Notes: a model not told the origin generated them from the letters alone. Positions 41,608 to 50,357 are shown, numbered from the stretch's first letter. The stretch: DNA of 64,000 nucleotides from Vibrio tarriae (GCF_002216685.1 NZ_CP022352.1:124001-188000), one strand, 5' to 3'. Made by a program: numbers and translations.

Positions 41608-42240
41608 TTAACCCACGACTTGCTTTGTATATTGCATTACTTTCGCTGACAAACGTAGGAGATCAGAGCCGGTTATTCTATATGTTTCTGATAGCTCAAA
41701 AATCTCAGTTGCATCATCCTCTCTACCAGAGCCGGGATCTGGATAACGACCAGCCCAGTAAACAAAATGGGTAAGTAGTCTTAGAATTGCTTTTTCTTTT
41801 CGGTTCAATGTAGGGATGAATTGAGACAACTCATGCAATCGGTGATGTCTATGCTTTTTTTCAATTTCTATATAACCGCTTATACCATGACTCATAATCA
41901 TCATTGATTTCAGCGATATTTCTAGACTATAGCCAATAAGCATTAAAGCCACTGCACAATATTGGCTATCACAGATAGCTCTAATTTCAAATGGCATATT
42001 TTCAAATTTAGGCTCAGTTTTGATAAGTGTTATTGCAGCTTGCGTTAATGCCTCGGCATGAGCCAACCATAAAATCGGATTCTTCAGATCCTCTGATGTA
42101 GGTGCGGCATCAAAGTTAACAGGTATTCCATGTAAAGCCTTAACTACTCCAAATTGATAAAATGCTTGTGCGCTGTAACCAAATGGATCAACACCAAAAT
42201 TTTCACGAGAATATTCCAATTCTTTCAACATCAACCCCAT
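41608..42240 (-). CDS. HEPN-like helical protein, unknown function
   Basis: 210 residues, mostly helical. VALMLIGYSLEISLKSMMIM, then HRHHRLHELSQFI and LTHFVYWAGRYPDPGS resemble the helix order and WxGRYP turn of HEPN-type proteins, some of which are RNases, but the R-x4-6-H catalytic motif is not clear. ATG 42240; a second ATG three codons in is an alternative. The cassette ends pair over 13 bases, the longest I found. Confidence 0.6.
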   Translation of the reverse strand: MGLMLKELEYSRENFGVDPFGYSAQAFYQFGVVKALHGIPVNFDAAPTSEDLKNPILWLAHAEALTQAAITLIKTEPKFENMPFEIRAICDSQYCAVALMLIGYSLEISLKSMMIMSHGISGYIEIEKKHRHHRLHELSQFIPTLNRKEKAILRLLTHFVYWAGRYPDPGSGREDDATEIFELSETYRITGSDLLRLSAKVMQYTKQVVG

Positions 42241-42257
42241 ATCTTGGAAAATTAAGC

Positions 42258-42380
42258 TAACGCCCGCCTAAGGGGCTGGCAACGCACAACCACAAAACTC
42301 AAACAAAACAGCCGTAACCGCCGCGGCTCATTGGGACTGGAAACGCCACGCGTTGACAGTCCCTCTTGAGGCGTTTGTTA
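42258..42380 (-). repeat. attC site (VCR)
   Basis: Closes the cassette 42381-42689; second in the array after attI. Confidence 0.95.
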
Positions 42381-42428
42381 TGTACGTGTATGCAACTTCA
42401 TTTTTGATAACTTTTTTAATAGCAATAT

Positions 42429-42650
42429 CTATTGTCCAATATCGCTTTTTGCCAACGCCACATCGCTTTTTAGGATTAAAACAATCAGAAAAACAATAGC
42501 TAGCGGTGGGACTAACGCAGTCAAAAAACCTATGAACGCGGTAGTTTTTGGGGTTTCAGTTTTCCTTTTCCCTAAAATGTAACTGAGCACAAGCATGATT
42601 AACGCAAGAATGAAAATCGCTTGCCCAAGAAGAGTTGCATTAAAATTCAT
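42429..42650 (-). CDS. Small two-TM membrane protein
   Basis: 73 residues: two hydrophobic helices (GQAIFILALIMLVLSYIL and FIGFLTALVPPLAIVFLIVL) joined by a basic KRKTETPK turn, so both ends face outside the cytoplasm or the turn is inside. Start 42650 (GGAATTTTGT upstream). Small hydrophobic proteins can be toxins or pump subunits; nothing decides here. As the second cassette it is well placed for expression from a promoter near attI. Confidence 0.7.
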   Translation of the reverse strand: MNFNATLLGQAIFILALIMLVLSYILGKRKTETPKTTAFIGFLTALVPPLAIVFLIVLILKSDVALAKSDIGQ

Positions 42651-42689
42651 ACAAAATTCCATTAAATTTCAATATCACAGATGAGTACA

Positions 42690-42812
42690 TAACGCCCGCC
42701 TAAGGGGCTGGCAACGCATTACCACCAAACTCAATCACAACAACCGTAACCACCGCAGCTCATTGGGACTGGAAACGCCGCGCGTTGACAGTCCCTCTTG
42801 AGGCGTTTGTTA
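42690..42812 (-). repeat. attC site (VCR)
   Basis: attC of the first cassette of the array, next to attI. Confidence 0.95.
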
Positions 42813-43225
42813 GCTTCGTAGCCCATTGTTTAACAATGATTTTTAACACATTTTCTTGAAGGCCATTTTACGCAAAAGCATCACACAAACACACGTCCAA
42901 CGCCAAAAGCTGTGAAGTTAGCGGCCAAAACTTAAAACGATCTAGGCTAAGTTGGCCACGGTTAAGAGTCCGCGACAAAGAAAGCAAGATCACAGCGATG
43001 ATGCAGCCTTTTGTGAAACTAAGTTGACCGTGTTGAACATCCAACAACATTGAAGCACCGAGACATGTTGGTTTTCAGCGGCTTTTAAACTACGGAACTT
43101 TCAACTTTTTCTACCAAGTCAGCATCAGAAAAACTCGAAAGCCAAGTTGTGGAATTTGAACGCTAAAAGCTGATTTTTCACAACAAATGGGCTTAGATTT
43201 TGATGATTCTAGCCTTTTAGAAGCT
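42813..43225. other. Gene-less cassette, family A, subfamily 2 (first cassette of the array)
   Basis: 413 bp, at the attI-proximal position usually held by the newest or most expressed cassette. A 60-codon minus-strand frame is open but without a ribosome site. Ends TTAGCTTC / GAAGCTAA; CATTGTTTAACAATG palindrome near the left end. Confidence 0.8.
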
Positions 43226-43290
43226 AACGCTTTCTAGACAGCTTCTTACCTTTCCAACAGGTAGGCTACCGCTATCTAATTAATAGACCA
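43223..43290 (-). other. attI primary integration site (approximate)
   Basis: The last cassette boundary is GCTAAC at 43223-43228 (GTTAGC on the minus strand), the attI core. The bases beyond (CGCTTTCTAGACAGCTTC) belong to the fixed platform. The right limit is a guess. Confidence 0.75.
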
Positions 43291-43389
43291 CTGGGTGCAT
43301 ACTACCATAACAACCTTCTAAATCAGTATGTTGAGCATCACACCATTCAAAAATCTCAGCTTATAGATTGCTGATGTCTGCATAGCATC
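43291..43389. other. Platform sequence between attI and the integrase promoter
   Basis: Non-coding. A cassette promoter (Pc) reading left is expected here; I see TTGTTA with a poorly spaced TATTAA (about 43280-43312) but no convincing pair, so I do not mark one. Confidence 0.4.
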
Positions 43390-43430
43390 TTGACATAAAA
43401 ACAACCAACAAATACTGTATAAATAACCAG
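43390..43430 (+). promoter_or_regulatory. intIA promoter with LexA box
   Basis: TTGACA at 43390-43395 and TACTGT at 43413-43418 (17-base spacer) form the promoter. CTGTATAAATAACCAG at 43415-43430 is a CTG-N10-CAG LexA (SOS) box overlapping the -10. SOS control of integron integrases is established. Confidence 0.85.
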
Positions 43431-43452
43431 TCAAATATTCAGTGAGAACTAT

Positions 43453-44415
43453 ATGAAATCCCAGTTTTTGTTAAGTGTTCGCGAATTTATGCAAACTCGA
43501 TACTATGCCAAAAAAACCATAGAAGCTTACCTTCATTGGATCACTCGTTACATCCATTTTCATAATAAAAAGCACCCTAGCTTAATGGGAGATAAAGAGG
43601 TCGAAGAATTTTTAACCTACTTAGCCGTGCAAGGTAAAGTGGCCACAAAGACTCAATCACTGGCCTTGAATTCACTCAGTTTTCTATACAAAGAAATTCT
43701 GAAAACACCCCTTTCTCTTGAGATCCGCTTTCAACGCTCGCAACTAGAACGAAAGTTACCGGTTGTACTGACTAGAGATGAGATTCGACGTTTACTTGAA
43801 ATTGTCGATCCTAAGCATCAACTTCCCATCAAGTTACTCTACGGTTCGGGGTTAAGGTTGATGGAGTGTATGCGCTTGAGAGTCCAAGATATCGATTTTG
43901 ATTATGGTGCAATCAGAATCTGGCAAGGTAAGGGGGGTAAAAATCGCACAGTCACGTTAGCAAAAGAACTCTATCCGCATCTTAAAGAGCAAATTGCGCT
44001 AGCAAAACGCTATTACGATCGAGACTTGCACCAAAAAAACTACGGCGGGGTTTGGCTGCCCACAGCCTTAAAAGAAAAGTATCCAAATGCACCTTATGAG
44101 TTTCGTTGGCACTATCTTTTTCCGTCTTTTCAGTTATCTCTAGATCCGGAATCCGATGTGATGCGCCGCCATCATATGAACGAAACAGTACTACAAAAAG
44201 CAGTGAGAAGATCGGCTCAAGAAGCGGGGATTGAAAAGACCGTGACTTGCCACACTCTCAGACATTCATTTGCAACCCATTTGCTTGAAGTGGGGGCTGA
44301 TATACGTACCGTACAAGAGCAACTAGGACATACCGATGTAAAAACGACACAGATTTACACTCATGTTCTTGATAGAGGTGCAAGCGGTGTTTTAAGCCCA
44401 TTATCCCGTCTTTAG
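43453..44415 (+). CDS. intIA: Integron integrase IntIA (IntI4)
   Basis: This 320-residue tyrosine recombinase moves cassettes between attI and attC sites, binding attC as folded bottom strand. Catalytic residues are R135 (YGSGLRLMECMRLR), K160, H267 and R270 (CHTLRHSFATHLLE), H293 (QLGHTDVKTT) and nucleophile Y302 (IYTHV). The integron-specific insert that grips the extrahelical bases of attC is at about 190-225 (HQKNYGGVWLPTALKEKYPN). It is intact, reads away from the array as expected, and is SOS-regulated. The name follows V. cholerae usage. Confidence 0.97.
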   Translation: MKSQFLLSVREFMQTRYYAKKTIEAYLHWITRYIHFHNKKHPSLMGDKEVEEFLTYLAVQGKVATKTQSLALNSLSFLYKEILKTPLSLEIRFQRSQLERKLPVVLTRDEIRRLLEIVDPKHQLPIKLLYGSGLRLMECMRLRVQDIDFDYGAIRIWQGKGGKNRTVTLAKELYPHLKEQIALAKRYYDRDLHQKNYGGVWLPTALKEKYPNAPYEFRWHYLFPSFQLSLDPESDVMRRHHMNETVLQKAVRRSAQEAGIEKTVTCHTLRHSFATHLLEVGADIRTVQEQLGHTDVKTTQIYTHVLDRGASGVLSPLSRL

Positions 44416-44452
44416 CATGGGTTCTTTGCGAAATCATGAGATTTCACAGATA

Positions 44453-44484
44453 GAAAAAAGGGAGCATAAATGCTCCCCTTTCTT
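44453..44484 (-). terminator. Terminator between intIA and rplT
   Basis: GGGAGCA-taaa-TGCTCCC stem; T6 on the minus-strand side ends the thrS-rplT operon, and a CTTTCTT tail on the plus side may also stop intIA. Confidence 0.85.
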
Positions 44485-44496
44485 AATAACACGCTA

Positions 44497-44850
44497 TTAC
44501 AGAGCGCCTTTCGCCTTTTCAACCAGAACAGCGAATGCTGCTTTGTCGAATACTGCGATATCAGCAAGGATCTTACGATCGATCTCGATAGATGCTTTCT
44601 TCAGACCGTTGATGAAACGGCTGTAAGATAGACCATTTTGACGAGCCGCTGCGTTGATACGTGCAATCCACAGTTGACGGAATTGACGTTTCTTAGCGCG
44701 ACGGTCACGGTAAGCGTATTGACCAGCTTTAATAACTGCTTGGAACGCTACACGATAAACACGTGAACGTGCACCGTAGTAACCTTTAGCTTGTTTTAAA
44801 ACTTTCTTATGACGTGCACGAGCTTGTACACCACGTTTTACGCGAGGCAT
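44497..44850 (-). CDS. rplT: 50S ribosomal protein L20
   Basis: 117 residues, standard length. [20 protein letters not shown] (basic N-terminal tail that threads 23S rRNA) and [20 protein letters not shown] are signature segments. L20 is needed for early 50S assembly and in enterobacteria represses its own operon by binding the rpmI leader. Last gene of thrS-infC-rpmI-rplT; 41 bases after rpmI. Confidence 0.98.
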   Translation of the reverse strand: MPRVKRGVQARARHKKVLKQAKGYYGARSRVYRVAFQAVIKAGQYAYRDRRAKKRQFRQLWIARINAAARQNGLSYSRFINGLKKASIEIDRKILADIAVFDKAAFAVLVEKAKGAL

Positions 44851-44891
44851 TATGTCTCTCCTAAACTAAACGAATATTAAACTAAAAAGAA

Positions 44892-45086
44892 TTAAGCGTA
44901 TGGAAGCATACGTGCTACAGCAGCCAGTTCGCACTTAGGCAGAATGGCGTTTGGACGCAGCTGACGCTTGTTCTTAGTAGTACGCTTAGTCAGAATGTGA
45001 CGTTTTGTAGCGTGCTTGTACTTAATACCACCAGCAGTTTTCTTGAAACGCTTAGCAGCACCTTTGTTGTTTTTCATCTTAGGCAT
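44892..45086 (-). CDS. rpmI: 50S ribosomal protein L35
   Basis: 64 residues: [20 protein letters not shown] and the GKYK-type basic core, ending [14 protein letters not shown] at 45086; upstream in-frame codons belong to the leader. Lies between infC and rplT. Confidence 0.98.
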   Translation of the reverse strand: MPKMKNNKGAAKRFKKTAGGIKYKHATKRHILTKRTTKNKRQLRPNAILPKCELAAVARMLPYA

Positions 45087-45135
45087 GATGAATAACTCCG
45101 CATTGTAGTAGTTAAATAACAGTGTAATTAAGGCG

Positions 45136-45166
45136 AATAAAACCCAGCCGCCTTTCAACGGCTAGG
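45136..45166 (-). terminator. Hairpin with T-tail between infC and rpmI (attenuator candidate)
   Basis: CCTAGCCG / CGGCTGGG stem (8 bp with one G-T pair) then TTTTATT on the minus strand. It lies where L20-dependent control of rpmI-rplT acts in E. coli. Confidence 0.65.
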
Positions 45167-45189
45167 TTCATTACTTGTAATGCCGTTAA

Positions 45190-45741
45190 TTACTTCTTTT
45201 TAGGGGCTAACACCATGATCATCTGGCGTGCTTCAATTTTGGTCGGGAAAGACTCAACCACTGCGAATTCGTCAGTGTCCTCTTTCAGTCGATTCAAAAC
45301 GTCTACACCGATATCTTGGTGAGCCATCTCTCGGCCACGGAAGCGAATAGTTACTTTCACTTTGTTGCCTTCTTCTAGGAAACGGATCAGGTTGCGTAGT
45401 TTTACCTGATAATCTCCCACATCAGTCCCAGGACGGAATTTGAGTTCCTTAATCTGGATCTGCTTTTGCTTCTTCTTCTGCTCTTTTGTAGCCTTGCTCT
45501 TCTCAAAGAGGAACTTGCCATAGTCCATCACACGACAGACTGGTGGCTCGGCGTTAGGGCTGATCTCAACGAGATCCAAACCAGATTCTTCTGCTGTAGC
45601 CAGTGCTTCTTGGATCGAAACGATACCTACAGACTCACCGTCTGCGCCAGTTAAACGAACTTCACGAACGCCACGAATTTCACCGTTTAAACGGTGCTGG
45701 TTTTGCTTGACCGGAACTTGGCCACGTCTTCCGCCTTTAAT
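45190..45741 (-). CDS. infC: Translation initiation factor IF-3 (ATT start)
   Basis: 183 residues with the IF-3 N domain ([33 protein letters not shown]) and C domain ([17 protein letters not shown] segment, [35 protein letters not shown]). The start is ATT at 45741, three bases after the thrS stop, behind GGAGGAATAAACT. A rare start codon lets IF-3 repress its own synthesis by rejecting non-canonical initiation, as in E. coli. The first in-frame ATG would remove the conserved N-terminal domain. Confidence 0.96.
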   Translation of the reverse strand: MKGGRRGQVPVKQNQHRLNGEIRGVREVRLTGADGESVGIVSIQEALATAEESGLDLVEISPNAEPPVCRVMDYGKFLFEKSKATKEQKKKQKQIQIKELKFRPGTDVGDYQVKLRNLIRFLEEGNKVKVTIRFRGREMAHQDIGVDVLNRLKEDTDEFAVVESFPTKIEARQMIMVLAPKKK

Positions 45742-45744
45742 AGT

Positions 45745-47673
45745 TTATTCCTCCAGATTAAGCTTACGGCTTGCAATCTCAGCTTGGATATGTGCAATAA
45801 AATCATCCAATTTAAATTTACCAAGATCTTTACCTTTACGTGTACGTACTGCGATTTCGCCAGCTTCCATCTCTTGGTCGCCACAAACCAACATGTACGG
45901 AACACGCTTCAAAGTGTGTTCGCGGATTTTAAAGCCTATTTTCTCATTTCTCAAGTCTGCTTTTGCTCGAATGCCACATTTTTGTAGCTTTTGAGCGACT
46001 TCATGAGCATAGTCGGCTTGTTTATCCGTGATATTTACAACAACAGCCTGCTCTGGCGCCAACCAAGTTGGGAAGAATCCTGCGTATTCTTCAATCAGAA
46101 TACCGATAAAGCGTTCAAGTGAACCCAAAATCGCACGGTGGATCATCACCGGAATTAAGCGTTCATTGCTTTCACCAACGTAAGTGGCACCTAAACGTGT
46201 AGGCAAGTTGAAATCGAGCTGCACTGTACCACATTGCCACGCACGATCTAAACAGTCGTAGAGTGTAAACTCAATTTTCGGACCATAGAACGCACCTTCG
46301 CCTTCCTGAATTTCAAATGGAATGTCCATTGCCTTCAGAGAATCGATCAGCGCTTGTTCTGATTTGTCCCAAATTTCATCGCTACCCACGCGCTTTTCAG
46401 GGCGAGTAGACAACTTCACCACGATATTTTGGAAGCCAAAAGTCGTGTAAGTGTCATACACCATCTTGATGCACGAAGTCACTTCTTGTTGAATTTGATC
46501 TTCAGTACAGAAGATATGCGCGTCATCTTGAGTAAAGCCACGCACACGCATGATACCGTGTAGTGAACCTGATGGCTCGTTACGATGACAGGAACCAAAC
46601 TCAGCCATGCGCAATGGCAGATCACGGTAAGATTTCAAACCTTGGTTGAAAATCTGGATGTGACCCGGACAGTTCATCGGCTTGATCGCGTATTCACGGT
46701 TTTCTGATGAAGTGGTGAACATCGCATCAGCGTATTTATCCCAGTGACCTGAACGTTCCCAAAGCACACGATCCATCATTAATGGACCTTTTACTTCTTG
46801 GTAACCGTATTCGTTCAATTTTTGGCGAATAAAGATTTCCAGATCACGGAAGACTGACCAACCGTTATGGTGCCAGAACACCATGCCCGGCGCTTCTTGC
46901 TGCATATGGAACAGATCAAGTTGCTTACCGATTTTACGGTGGTCACGCTTTGCAGCTTCTTCAAGGCGAGTTAAATGCGCTTGCAGAGCTTTCTTATCAT
47001 GGAATGCTGTACCGTAGATACGTTGCAGCATTTTGTTGTCGCTGTTACCGCGCCAGTATGCACCAGCAATGTTCAGCAATTTGAAGTTTTGACAAAAGCC
47101 CATGTGCGGTACGTGTGGACCACGACACATGTCGATGTATTCTTCGTGATGGTAAAGACCCGGGCGATCATCACGCGCCACGTTTTCATCAAGAATTTCG
47201 ATTTTGTAGCTTTCGCCACGCGATTCAAAGGTATCGCGCGCTTCCTGCCAGCTCACTTTCTTTTTGACAACCGCGTATTTGGTTTTTGCTAACTCAACCA
47301 TGCGAGCTTCGATTTTCTCAAGATCTTCTTGAGAGAGAGACTGCTCAAGATCGATGTCGTAGTAAAAACCGCTGTCGATGGTTGGACCGATCGCCATTTT
47401 CGCATTTGGGTAAAGTTGCTTAAGCGCGTGGCCAAGCAAGTGCGCACATGAGTGACGCACGATTTCCAGACCATCTACTTCATCTTTAGTCGTGATGATT
47501 TCGAGGCTGGCATCGTGTTCAATCAGATCGCAAGCATCAACGCGAGCACCATTCACACGACCTGCAATGGTCGCTTTCGCAAGACCTGGACCGATAGATT
47601 GGGCAACTTCGAGAGTAGATACTGGGTTGTCAAAATGACGCTGACTACCGTCAGGAAGAGTAATAATAGGCAT
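45745..47673 (-). CDS. thrS: Threonyl-tRNA synthetase
   Basis: 642 residues, normal for the family. TGS domain (1-60), editing domain with HxxxH ([13 protein letters not shown] region, about 75-85) and [11 protein letters not shown], then the class II core: motif 2 ([20 protein letters not shown]), MNCPGH with the zinc Cys, motif 3 ([16 protein letters not shown]) and the anticodon-binding domain. First gene of the operon. The upstream region to gcvT (47674-47967) holds its promoter but no leader element that I could identify. Confidence 0.98.
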   Translation of the reverse strand: MPIITLPDGSQRHFDNPVSTLEVAQSIGPGLAKATIAGRVNGARVDACDLIEHDASLEIITTKDEVDGLEIVRHSCAHLLGHALKQLYPNAKMAIGPTIDSGFYYDIDLEQSLSQEDLEKIEARMVELAKTKYAVVKKKVSWQEARDTFESRGESYKIEILDENVARDDRPGLYHHEEYIDMCRGPHVPHMGFCQNFKLLNIAGAYWRGNSDNKMLQRIYGTAFHDKKALQAHLTRLEEAAKRDHRKIGKQLDLFHMQQEAPGMVFWHHNGWSVFRDLEIFIRQKLNEYGYQEVKGPLMMDRVLWERSGHWDKYADAMFTTSSENREYAIKPMNCPGHIQIFNQGLKSYRDLPLRMAEFGSCHRNEPSGSLHGIMRVRGFTQDDAHIFCTEDQIQQEVTSCIKMVYDTYTTFGFQNIVVKLSTRPEKRVGSDEIWDKSEQALIDSLKAMDIPFEIQEGEGAFYGPKIEFTLYDCLDRAWQCGTVQLDFNLPTRLGATYVGESNERLIPVMIHRAILGSLERFIGILIEEYAGFFPTWLAPEQAVVVNITDKQADYAHEVAQKLQKCGIRAKADLRNEKIGFKIREHTLKRVPYMLVCGDQEMEAGEIAVRTRKGKDLGKFKLDDFIAHIQAEIASRKLNLEE

Positions 47674-47908
47674 GTATTATCCTTACAGTGGTGTTGCACA
47701 CCAAGCAACACTTGTGTGAAAAAATTACGCTTTAAATTCATTCTGTAATAAATAGCGGCGTAACGAGTTCAAAAAATTCGGTACAAATTTTGGCGCAAAT
47801 ACGGATGCACCAGCTTAAGTACGTTGCAGCATCATAAACCAATAAGCTGAAATGACAACCGCTTTCTCGGTTAGCTCAGGCTGTAAACCTAGGTTTCAAA
47901 AAGCACAT

Positions 47909-47928
47909 AAGGAAGGTTTCCCTTCCTT
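47909..47928 (-). terminator. Hairpin downstream of gcvT
   Basis: AAGGAAGG-TTTC-CCTTCCTT stem-loop between gcvT and thrS. The T-rich stretch follows only after ATGTGC on the minus strand, so termination is likely but not certain. Confidence 0.55.
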
Positions 47929-47967
47929 TGCTAATAAGCGTTACTCATAAGAATGACACTGAAGAAA

Positions 47968-49098
47968 TTATGCTCCGCGATAATAACGCTGAGGCACAAA
48001 AGGCATTTTTTCGACGGTCATCGGCAGCATCTTCCCGCGCACTTCGGCAAACACTTCACTGCCTAAAACGGCGTGCTCATTGCTGACATAAGCCATTGAA
48101 ACCGGTTTGTCGGCCGTTGGGCCTGCAGTACCACTGGTCACAACACCAATTTTGTTGCCTTGCGCGTCAAACAGCTCGGTGCCTTCGCGTACTGGTGCTT
48201 TGGTTTGTCCGACCAAACCTACGCGTTTACGGCTGACTTGTTTGGTTTCAATCTGGCTGAGAATAATCTCTGCACCAGGGAAACCACCTTCACGCGCACC
48301 ACCTTTGCGGCGAACAGGCTGAATCGCCCACAGCAAGCTAGCTTCGACTGGCGTTGTGGTTGGGTCAAGATCGTGTCCATAGAGACACAAACCACACTCC
48401 AAACGCAGTGAGTCGCGCGCACCAAGGCCTATCCACTCCACTTCTGCAAAATCCGTCAGTTTACGAGCCAGTGCCACCGCTTTATCTGCAGGCACTGAGA
48501 TTTCGTAGCCATCTTCACCGGTGTAGCCACTGCGACTGACAATACATTCTGCACCATCGATCTCAAGGAGTTGAACATCCATAAACAGCATCTTGGCAAC
48601 GGCAGGTTGCAAACGTGCGAGCACTTGCGCCGCTTTCGGACCTTGCAGCGCGAGCAGAGCGCGATCTTCAATCACTTCCATCTCAACATCCGCAGGCAGA
48701 TGCGCTTTTAGATGCGCAATGTCTTGCGCTTTACACGCCGCGTTCACCACCACAAACAGATGATCCCCCATATTGGCCACCATCAAATCATCCATAATGC
48801 CACCTTGGGCATTGGTGAAAAACGCATAACGCTGTTTGCCAACAGGGAGATCAATAATATCAACCGGAACCAAGCTTTCTAATGCGGCAGCCGCTTGAGC
48901 ACCGTACAAACGCAGTTGCCCCATGTGGGAAACATCAAACAGACCGGCTGCTTCACGGGTGTGTAAATGCTCCTTTTTCACCCCAAGGGCATATTGAACT
49001 GGCATATCGTAGCCCGCAAAAGGCACCATCTTTGCGCCAACTTCAATGTGTAGCGCATGTAGCGGTGTGGTCAGTAAGGTTTCGTGTTGTTCAGTCAT
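47968..49098 (-). CDS. gcvT: Glycine cleavage system T protein (aminomethyltransferase)
   Basis: 376 residues. It transfers the methylene group from aminomethyl-lipoyl-H protein to tetrahydrofolate, releasing ammonia. GAKMVPFAGYDMPVQY, EAAGLFDVSHMGQLRL and SRSGYTGEDGYEISVP are family landmarks; GLGARDSLRLECGLCLYGHD carries the folate-contact Arg/Asp. ATG 49098 behind GGAGAACAAG. It is split from gcvH-gcvP, lying on the other strand of the same locus with the XRE-cupin gene upstream. Confidence 0.97.
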   Translation of the reverse strand: MTEQHETLLTTPLHALHIEVGAKMVPFAGYDMPVQYALGVKKEHLHTREAAGLFDVSHMGQLRLYGAQAAAALESLVPVDIIDLPVGKQRYAFFTNAQGGIMDDLMVANMGDHLFVVVNAACKAQDIAHLKAHLPADVEMEVIEDRALLALQGPKAAQVLARLQPAVAKMLFMDVQLLEIDGAECIVSRSGYTGEDGYEISVPADKAVALARKLTDFAEVEWIGLGARDSLRLECGLCLYGHDLDPTTTPVEASLLWAIQPVRRKGGAREGGFPGAEIILSQIETKQVSRKRVGLVGQTKAPVREGTELFDAQGNKIGVVTSGTAGPTADKPVSMAYVSNEHAVLGSEVFAEVRGKMLPMTVEKMPFVPQRYYRGA

Positions 49099-49166
49099 TC
49101 TTGTTCTCCATATAAGCCAAAGCTGCGCTTTTGGCGCAATCTACCGTGGCAAGATTCCCTTAGTGA

Positions 49167-49181
49167 GGAAACTATGTTTCC
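49167..49181. promoter_or_regulatory. Palindrome in the gcvT upstream region
   Basis: GGAAACTATGTTTCC, a perfect inverted repeat about 70 bases before the gcvT start. Related in half-site to the palindromes at 49324 and 50084. Confidence 0.5.
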
Positions 49182-49323
49182 GATAATAAACAAGCCGAGC
49201 TCGTTTTAGAGGATTCACCAAATTAAAACAGTGCTCACCATCACAGTTAACAACATTGTTAAGGAATAGTTATCAAAAACCACCACCAACACACTCCACG
49301 TCTTGGGTTGTTGTACGCGGATA

Positions 49324-49337
49324 TTTCGGATAGGAAA
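49324..49337. promoter_or_regulatory. Palindrome at the 3' end of the XRE-cupin gene
   Basis: TTTCGGATAGGAAA, two bases different from TTTCCTATAGGAAA at 50084-50097; upstream of gcvT. Confidence 0.5.
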
Positions 49338-49341
49338 CTCA

Positions 49342-49965
49342 CTATCTTGCGGTTACCCACAAGATCAGCGCATCTTCTTCACTCACTGAAACCAGCATGT
49401 GTCCCATGTTCGCGTCGTAATACACACTGTCCCCTTCCACCAGATGTACCGGCTCATAAAATTCGCTGTAGAACATCACTTCACCTTCGAGGATCAGCAA
49501 AAACTCTTCACCATCGTGACGCACCCAATCGCTGTACTCTTCAAACGCTCTGGCACGCACACGGCTTTTGAACGGCATCATCTTTTTGTTAGAAAGTTGA
49601 GTCGCGAGCAATTCATGTTCATAGGTTTGTGTTGGGTGCGGTTTTCCTGCTTCTTTACGGGTAATGTCTCGCCGCCCTGTAGCAACAATTTTCTTTGGTG
49701 GCTCAAAGAGTTGCGGCATATCAATCTGCAAACCATGCGCCAATTTTTGCATGGCCTGAAAGGTTGGCGAAATCTGCTCGTTTTCAATTTTGCTCAGTGT
49801 AGAGCGAGCGAGCCCAGTGCGCTGGCTAGCTTCTTCAAGCGTAATACCTAATCGCGTGCGGATATCTTTGATCCGCTGACCCAGCTTGAGTGGCTCGATG
49901 CCTTGTTCGCCCGATTCACGCGCCAAAGTGATGGATGGGTACTCATCATAAATGTCTTCTGACAT
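49342..49965 (-). CDS. XRE-family HTH regulator with C-terminal cupin
   Basis: 207 residues. HTH of XRE type (LGQRIKDIRTRLGITLEEAS, QRTGLARSTLSKIENEQISP, about 27-70), then a cupin beta-barrel (about 135-205: WVRHDGEEFLLILEGEVMFY, VEGDSVYYDANMGHML), likely sensing a small ligand. ATG 49965 with GAGGGAAAGC upstream. Sited between gcvT and glyA, it is the obvious local regulator of the glycine/serine genes; the shared palindromes support this. Whether it represses or activates cannot be seen. Confidence 0.88.
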   Translation of the reverse strand: MSEDIYDEYPSITLARESGEQGIEPLKLGQRIKDIRTRLGITLEEASQRTGLARSTLSKIENEQISPTFQAMQKLAHGLQIDMPQLFEPPKKIVATGRRDITRKEAGKPHPTQTYEHELLATQLSNKKMMPFKSRVRARAFEEYSDWVRHDGEEFLLILEGEVMFYSEFYEPVHLVEGDSVYYDANMGHMLVSVSEEDALILWVTAR

Positions 49966-50083
49966 GCTTTCCCTCTCGTTGTAAAACTTCCTGTGTGCCG
50001 AGCATTGTGGCATGAAGCGATTTGTTGATTAAAGAGTACACAAAGAAATAAAGCCACTTTTGCTAAGCAGATCAGAAACCAAG

Positions 50084-50097
50084 TTTCCTATAGGAAA
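50084..50097. promoter_or_regulatory. Palindrome in the divergent XRE-cupin/glyA region
   Basis: TTTCCTATAGGAAA, perfect 14-bp inverted repeat, about 120 bases upstream of the regulator gene; candidate operator. Confidence 0.6.
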
Positions 50098-50277
50098 TTT
50101 TTGATTGATTGTTCTGTAAGCAAAGAGTATGTTACCGACTTGTTAGATGAAGAGATGCAATCACTCGCGGCTCTTAGCTGATTTTTCAGTTTATCTTATC
50201 ACCGCGAGTTTTCGACCCTACGCATTGGGGTTATGTTGCCAAGGTTTAGGGCAATCTAGATTAGGAATGACTCAGCC

Positions 50278-50337
50278 GATCGCGATAGGTATCGCGATCA
50301 GAAAAAGGAGCGATAACCCCATCTTAGTGCGGTTATC
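50278..50337 (+). promoter_or_regulatory. Two stem-loops in the glyA leader
   Basis: GATCGCGAT-aggt-ATCGCGATC (50278-50299) and GATAACC / GGTTATC (50312-50337) lie just before the glyA start. No T-run follows. I looked for glycine-riboswitch motifs and did not find them. Confidence 0.5.
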
Positions 50338-50357
50338 AGATTGGAAGGCCATCTACT

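Noticed and set aside
158..42812. Regular array of about 123-bp repeats resembling a CRISPR locus
   Set aside because: Repeats are 119-123 bp, spaced 270-1720 bp with genes between, have internal imperfect symmetry and the RYYYAAC/GTTRRRY cores, and sit beside an integron integrase: these are attC sites.
45687..45905. Frame overlapping the start of infC and end of thrS
   Set aside because: Shadow of two conserved genes; the ATT start of infC explains the upstream coding sequence.
49099..50357. Glycine riboswitch upstream of gcvT or glyA
   Set aside because: I looked on both strands for the conserved aptamer segments and did not find them; only simple hairpins and palindromes are present.
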